DNA of 64,000 nucleotides from Hysterangium stoloniferum (lineage: Eukaryota > Basidiomycota > Agaricomycetes > Hysterangiales > Hysterangiaceae). The notes under the pieces are model-generated. The model did no database searches, was not told the DNA's origin, and saw only the letters and a list, made by a program, of their open reading frames with translations. Made by a program: the position numbers and the translations under genes. Below, piece after piece: positions 58,120 to 64,000 of the stretch. The number at the start of each line of letters is the position of its first letter. Position 1 is the stretch's first letter. The stretch spans positions 1-64,000 of the forward strand of contig WHVD01000163.1 in the NCBI GenBank assembly GCA_015178975.1. The letters run 5' to 3'.

Positions 58120-60400
58120 TCACCATTTTAGTTGAACGCACAGCAGATTCCATCCATCATGAACGATTAACGTACACTTCACCGCCAAACGGGTATTCGA
58201 CCTAGTCAACACAACTTTCAGCCCAGCAAACCCCCACCCTCCCTGCACTCTCCCCATATGTGCTAAAACATGAACAATCCTGTCCCTCGTATCCTCCATA
58301 TCAGACGTCAAGTTGAACGCCATGCTACCCAGTGCGCGTCGTAAAGCAAAGAGCATCGCGGCGGGAGGTTTGGGGCACAACGGGGCTGGGATGGGTATAG
58401 TTGTGGTGGTGATTATGGCCGGGAGAACCCCTGTATTCCTGTTGTATTTGTGGTTAGAGTTGCCGCTGTTGTTGTACTGCCAGAAGACGCAGCGGACACG
58501 GTGATAATATACCGATAGAGCATCGTTGCCATCATTATAGGTTTCGCATCCCGTACCATGTCTTCTTCCCTTCGTACGCCAACGCCGCTCACGCCATCCT
58601 CCTCGGCCTCACTACTACACTCGCTTTCGCTCTCCTCCAGAATAGCGCTCAACTCGTAAAGGTAGAGGTACGCTGATGGAAAAATAGCGCTTATGCTCAT
58701 GCCTAAACCAGGGCTTGCACCTGAAGCAACAGAGACCCCAGTTATGCCGACACCGATCGAACCCGCGCAATTATCAATCGTGCGCGTGAGATCCGCAAGC
58801 CCGCCCCCCAAGCTCTTTGCCCGCTCTAAGAACTGTCATGTCATCCGCGGAACATTGAGAATGAGAATGAGATAGTGCGCGCATATGTGCTTGTGGTGTT
58901 TGATCTGCAGAGTTGCCTTGGACTTGAACAGCGGGCCTTTGATTTGATTTTGAGTCTGGGTTCAGTCTTCTTCATCACCCACACCGTACCGGCCTCAACC
59001 CCAGCCCCACTCCCGATATTAACACACTCTACAAACTGTCTCGCAGAAACCTCCTTAGTCCTCAAACGAACGGTGTCAGATGCGATATGTTGTGGGGGAG
59101 ACTGCCTCTGTGCAGGAGGGGGAGGTAGGGTTAGATACAGATCCAGACGTGGTCGTGGTCGGGAGCAGCTGCGAGTGCTCATAAGAGCTCTTAACGACCT
59201 CCGCTGCCTCTTCTACGCTCATTCCAAGGACTAACTTCTCAAATTCTGTGGTATCAGCCACTTTTCTAGTTTCGTTCCATCGGCTTTCGGCTGGGCAGGG
59301 CGAGGAGCGCAGTGGTTATTTGGTCTGAGGCGCGGGACGTGATCGAGGGTGAAGCGGAGGACGGGCCGATGGATGTCGTTAAGATGGATGTAAAGGTGGG
59401 GCGCGATGCAGAGGACACGCGAAGATCAGCCGAGAAGGAAGGATACGTGTTAATCCGTTTGATTAGCGATATTTTGGAAGGACCTAGGTGAAAAACGTAT
59501 GCGTGTCAGTAAGAGTGTTTACGCTGATATTAAGATAGGATTACAAAGCGGGGCGGAACAGAAAGTCATATAAAGCAGCGGGTAGAGCAGAATAATAGCT
59601 CGGAATGAGAGACTATATGTCGCGGAGTGCAGAACGGCACAGATAAACAAAAGAAGAGGAAGAAAATTAACTCACCCCTTAAAACAATCCCCTCCGCAGC
59701 GCACCTCCACATCCTAATGTCACGGGTCGTGGCATGCAAACCGTTCCCCCTCCCTAGCGCTATCCCATCAGAACGCGCCCCACAACAACCCTCACAAGCC
59801 CGCCTAACGCACCACTCGCGCTCGTCTCGCCGGGTGCGCTTTCGACACTGGGATTGAAACCATCAACACCGTCACGGTCGAGCTTAGTCGCCTGCTCATG
59901 TACATCCTCATCGCTAGTCTCATCCTCATCCGCAAACGTGTAACCAGCAGTCCTCTCACCCTCAAACACCTGCACCGCCGCCGGAGGCTGCACAAACAGA
60001 CGCGCTAACCCTCTGCGATAAATACCCGCTGACGAGGGAAACGAGGAGAAGCACGGATACGAGGGTGTTTATCATTTCGACGGGTGTCCAGATTATGAGA
60101 AGTAAGGTAGTGCGCGTAGTGAAAAAAGCTTGAGAAGAGGGAGGGGAGGGTGTCAGAACACTTCCGGAGTATGTGTTTCTGTGTGCGTTTGAGGAGGAAT
60201 AGGAGGACGGAGCCGTGTTGAAGAAGTTGAATAATGCAAATGCGGGAAGGAGATATTTTGATGGTTGAGGTTGGGACGACTGTTTCTGCTGTTCTTATAC
60301 TTGTTGCGCAACTTGCTGTTGCTGCCGCTGCACTCCCAACCCAGGCGGATGAAAAACCAACCTCGGTTCCTCCACCGCCGTCAGAACCTTCGATGGTCTC
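58120..60400 (-). pseudogene. Decayed gene with membrane hairpin, possibly Sre1/SREBP-like (right, longer copy)
   Basis: Mirror of 1-1999, but here the upstream part is inside the window. Reading leftward from about 60330, the frame gives a glutamine-rich stretch (QQKQSSQPQPSKYLLPAFAL), a first short hydrophobic segment (LLPAFALFNFF), a serine-rich loop of about 40 residues, then a second long hydrophobic segment (TTLLLIIW to LVSLVSGYL) that continues past 60117 into the arm. Two membrane passes with a short loop followed by a large C-terminal region is the SREBP layout. An in-frame TAA lies upstream near 60300, and single-base indels separate later blocks. No bHLH was found up to 61000, so the 5' part is missing or remote. 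The identification is tentative. Confidence 0.4.
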
Positions 60401-60430
60401 CCCCTCTTTCTCTTCTCCGCATTTGTGAAT

Positions 60431-61678
60431 TAAGAATCCATTTCTATGACATTAAACAGCCCAGAGTCACTTCCAATATACTCTGTTTTCGAGTGGGAAG
60501 AAGGATTTTCAGTGATAAAAGACTGGCTTAGACTGTCGAAAGTACCTGGGCAAGATTTACAAAACCTCTGATATATTCTTGAGGACCGCAAAGGCCATAA
60601 AATCATCTTTATTCCCCTGAAGAGCGGTACCCGAATACAGCACACGATAGTTCCCAACCCGAACCAGATATTTTCAGCCTCAGACCATCTTTTTCGGCTT
60701 CAGCAAAGCGGCTGTTCTGCATGACCGATGAGTGAATATAGCATACGTTGGGTGGAGTGAGAAGACCTGGATCGCGAACAAACCCTAGTGGCTCTCAGAG
60801 ACAGACGCATACTAATCACCAAACTTAGACGACTACATGGCGGACAGAACCAAGGCCATGGCTCGGGGAACATGTGAGTTCTGATCCCCACAATATTGCT
60901 GAAACTTGTTAATAACCTCGTCGATTCAACATTTAGTGCCCGCTCCTACTTATCTGGTACTCACGACTTCTCCACAAAGCGACTGTCGCAAGGCCAGAAT
61001 CCGTAGAGAATCCATTGCTTAGTCATTATTTCTTCAGAGACTCTGGGTAGCTCTCGGTGATTTTTGGTGTGAGGGACATCGTAGGTGGTGTTTATACTTT
61101 CTGTTGAGATTCCTAGGCAACGCTACATATGAACGGCATGAGATAACACTGTCGTAACCGAATACCTTTGAACCGCTTCTCACCAAATCTCATCACCAAA
61201 TGACTGCAGTTTACCATCGGTACACGTGCGCGTACACACCAATAATAAATGTAAGACCAAGATCCTTCTTATCGTCTCCAATGAGCGGTCTATCATCTGG
61301 CTGCTCACTTCTGTCTAAGGACTTGTCCCCACCCTACCATTACAACTACGCAGATGCCCGGGTGAAATGGCCTCCCGTAGTGCCAGTGTTGGCATGAAGA
61401 TCATCTAGAACAGCCAGGTGAAAATACTTCTTTAACAATCACTGTCCTAGACACTGACTACCAACTACGAACACTGGGTGAACTATGGTCATCATTCATC
61501 CTCTGAACTGTCCGCATCTCCCAAGCAACAGTGCACCGTCCTACGACATTTGGTATCACAAAGGTCATCTATCCCAATCCATCCTCTCCATCGCTCGAGG
61601 TCGAATTAGTTCCCAGCACGCCCGATTTCTGATCATTTCTCTCTTTCCAATTACAATATCGTACCATGAGTCGCACTA
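60431..61678. other. Right flank of the inverted repeat; no supported gene
   Basis: Short ORFs only (such as 60430-60657 and 60700-60891 on the minus strand, 61200-61397 on the plus strand) with no recognised motif. It could hold decayed exons of the gene at 58120-60400 or unrelated DNA. Confidence 0.45.
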
Positions 61679-61880
61679 CATCAGGAAAGTGGGAAGATCA
61701 GTAAGTATGCCGTCTATATTCTCTAGAGCCATCTAGGAGACCTAGCTAGCTCGGCTAGACTCGGCGAGACACACTACTTTTGCAAGATCCCTATTTACTG
61801 GTCGTTGTAAAAGCTTACGATAGATATAGGGAGGCTAGGGAGTCTACATAATGGGTGTAGACATTCCCAAATCCCTCATG
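61679..61880. mobile_element. MITE-like dispersed repeat, copy 2
   Basis: 202 bp from CATCAGG to CCTCATG (inverted ends with one change), with TA on both sides (61677-61678 and 61881-61882). It follows 9638-9829 along its length, including gtctacataatgggtgtag. Non-coding. Confidence 0.6.
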
Positions 61881-62880
61881 TAGATATGATGAACGATATT
61901 CTATTCGTCACATGCACCGCAAGAAAATCCGAAGTTCTTGGAGCTCACAAAGCGATTTTCCATGCTGGACAACACGACACGAGATCCGGTAGTTCCACCA
62001 ATGTACTAGCAGCAGAACAGGCTATTTGGTGTAGAGCTTGCTGTTATCGAATGCGAACATTCCGATGTGGATGATCATCCCTTCCTCAAGCCACAGCAGT
62101 CTGAGTTATCTCCAAACTGTCTATATGTTCAAACTGATCGCGATAGGTATATATGTTATACTTCCTCATATCGGAAGCGCAACCTTTCAAATGCGAGAAG
62201 ATTTGGCGTGTCTTGCTACCCGGAACCTGTAGAAGGGATTTCTCGGTGAGAAGGTCGACGTGGATTTTCCGGGTATGAAAAATGGGTTATACATAGTATG
62301 GCTTTCCCCTGCCTTGTGGGTTGCTCTCACTCAGAAGGCGGCAATCTATTTGTATATGTAGATGGACGAGACAAATATTAATGATATTCCTTGTTCTTCT
62401 TGAAAAATGTTGTTAAAGGGGTGAGAAACCAGATGCTAGCCCACTCTTTGGAGACGCTTCAAAAGGACCCTTGTCTCTCCGTTCCTACTTAAAGTGCGAG
62501 AATTACAGTGATAATTTGTAGCCATTTTATGATGAGATCTGATGGGAAGCGGATCATAGAAACTCGGATACAACTGTGTTATATCATGTAACATTGCGGA
62601 CGAATCTCGACAGAAACACCGCCCCCCAACGCCTCCCGTACCGAAAGTCGCCCGAGAGCTACGCTGAATTCCATATCTCAGCTATGGTCTATAGACTAGT
62701 GGTCTTCCAAGACATGCTTTAAGGTCGTTGGCGATCTCAAGTCCAAACAGTGACCCTTAGTAATTCTCCCCGGTGGTACCGTTGCTAAAGACGTCCCTTG
62801 CGCTCACTGACCTCGTCTCAACCGTGAAGAGCCCCCCATTAGAATTATTCTGTAACAGAGGTGGGGACTGGGTGCTCGAA
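61881..62880. other. No supported gene
   Basis: Short open frames without motif. The last 100 bases run into the decayed iminopeptidase copy. Confidence 0.45.
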
Positions 62881-62881
62881 C

Positions 62882-63621
62882 GCGTCTCCAGAGGAAGAAG
62901 GGGCATAGCGCGTTTTTGGACCGAGTAGCTGTTCTGCGATGAGTTGGATAACCTGGTGCGCCATCCGGGAGTCCGGGGTGATTTTGATATCCTGGGCCAC
63001 TTAATTGATGGGGTATAACACTGAGAGCTAGATACGTAACCTGTCAACCGAAGGGACTTTACAACCTCATCATATCCGAATCTCCGGCGTCGATGGAATT
63101 ATTTGTTCAGGCAGAGAATACGCTGAGAAAGAGGCTGCTTCAAGATATCCGGAATACACTCACGAGGTAAGAGGATGAAGGTACTATTGGTAACAAAGAG
63201 CATGAGGCAGGAACCATGGTCTTTCATAAGCTGCATATGTGCAAGTTTGAAATATGAACCAGACGAGCTCACCGTAATTTTTAACTCGCTGACGAAGGAA
63301 CCAAATATTTATGACACCATGTACGTTATTAATACGCGCATCTAGGTATTTTCATCGACGGTTGATTATAGGAATGGTCCAAACGAATTCCGTGTCACCG
63401 AGACGTTGAAGACATGGTCCGTAATTGACCAACTACATAATATCAACGTTAGCACGCTTGTACTCAATGGATACTACGATGAAGCACAGGATGGAACTGT
63501 ACAACCATTTTTTAAAAATATTCCGAAGTGCAAGTGGGTTCAATTCGCCAATTCGAGCCATACACCCCAGTGGGAGGGGACAGCCAGTTACTTGGACATT
63601 GTTGGCAACCTTCTGGCCTAA
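62882..63621 (+). pseudogene. Third proline iminopeptidase pseudogene
   Basis: Pieces in different frames: FCDELDNLVRHPG and DFDILGH (about 62930-63000; the serine elbow is lost after GH), NLIISESPASMELFVQ (63065-63115) ending near a GTAAGA donor, then YEPDELTVI-like and NEFRVTETLKTWSVIDQLHN, GYYDEAQDGTVQPFFKNIP and SSHTPQWEGTASYLDIVGNLL, with a stop at 63619-63621. The last 71 codons are open and less damaged than in the arm copies. It lies in direct orientation relative to the right-arm copy. Confidence 0.8.
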
Positions 63622-63998
63622 TATCACTGCAAGTTGGAAATTAAATGTATTGTAAACAGCAGTATGTGAGAATAAACTTTGTAACGTTTAGAAACCAGTG
63701 CCATTGGGGTGCCACAGCGCTCTTTGTATGTCGATAGTCGACCGCGGTGAGATCTATAGAAGGAATGTCACTACCATCATAAAATTATCATCACGTTGTA
63801 GACATCAGAACGATTAAATGTGTGGATTTGAGTGAGAAAAAAGGCTTGAAGGAGCTCTAAGGACCAGAGCGTCAGGAGGAGTCCACATCAGGAAGGTGGG
63901 AAGATGTGTAAGTATGCCGTCTATATTGTCTAGTACGCCTGAGTACCTGCCACTTAACTTATGTATGAGCAATTATCCGTCACAACTTTCTATTATTC
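63622..63998 (+). repeat. Diverged third copy of the iminopeptidase 3' flank
   Basis: Follows 51343-51680 base by base with scattered changes, interrupted at about 63885-63935 by 50 bases that match the start of the MITE-like repeat (catcaggaaggtgggaag). It shows that the duplicated unit includes DNA downstream of the gene. Confidence 0.8.
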
Positions 63999-64000
63999 AG

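Larger units (their letters stand above)
50953..60117. repeat. Right arm of giant inverted repeat
   Basis: Reverse complement of 1-9145 with one extra 21-bp coding repeat unit and scattered single-base changes. The inner edge lies at about 50953, after aagcctgtaca, beyond which the sequence is element D. Base 60117 pairs with base 1, so the outer limit is set by the window, not by loss of homology. Confidence 0.97.

Noticed and set aside
1..60117. Terminal inverted repeats of one giant DNA transposon (Maverick/Starship-like)
   Set aside because: Arms hold ordinary spliced genes, no transposase, capsid or tyrosine-recombinase gene was found in the spacer, and the spacer is explained by LTR elements with their own TSDs.

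Overview
The window looks like nuclear DNA of a basidiomycete fungus, probably a mushroom-forming lineage. The reasons are short GT-AG introns (about 50-75 nt), fungal-type Ty3/gypsy elements with 5-bp target duplications, and broken copies of a proline iminopeptidase of the kind seen in Agaricomycetes. No bacterial operons, rRNA, tRNA or CRISPR are seen.

Layout: (1) 1-9145 is the left arm of a very large inverted repeat; its mirror image is 50953-60117. The arms are nearly identical: sums of paired coordinates stay at 60118-60120, then drop to 60098 after a 21-bp repeat-unit difference. The arms carry, reading from the outer end inward, a decayed gene with a membrane segment and an ALRR-type C-terminus (tentatively SREBP/Sre1-like), a spliced membrane-protein gene ending in NALALDG heptapeptide repeats, a spliced small secreted-protein gene, a set of exon-like blocks, and the 3' end of a broken proline iminopeptidase gene. 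The left arm starts at or before base 1, so the repeat probably continues outside the window. (2) 9146-16265 is a graveyard: the rest of the left iminopeptidase pseudogene, a MITE-like repeat, a solo LTR, Ty3 pol and gag relics and LTR pieces. (3) 16266-43781 is a nest of LTR retrotransposons up to five deep. Element A (minus strand) is split in its integrase by element B (plus strand, 20861-37538, TSD GGCTA). B is split in its reverse transcriptase by element C (24404-35048). C holds a 3.5-kb solo LTR (27676-31211), which itself holds a small TRIM-like element (29131-30671). Further solo LTRs sit inside the LTRs of A, B and C. (4) 43782-50952 holds a Ty3 pol relic with its RT core deleted and the 3' half of a chromodomain Ty3 element (D) that ends exactly where the right arm begins. 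(5) 60118-63998 is flanking DNA with a second MITE copy and a third iminopeptidase pseudogene.

Most of the 64 kb is transposon DNA. The genes with the best coding evidence are the membrane-protein and secreted-protein genes, present twice through the inverted duplication. Two unrelated insertions, A and B, both carry a lysine/glutamate-rich ORF antisense to pol, between pol and the 3' LTR; in A it has canonical introns. Many nonsense and active-site changes in the Ty3 ORFs fit C-to-T decay at CpG. All family assignments come from reading the translated sequence, not from database searches.
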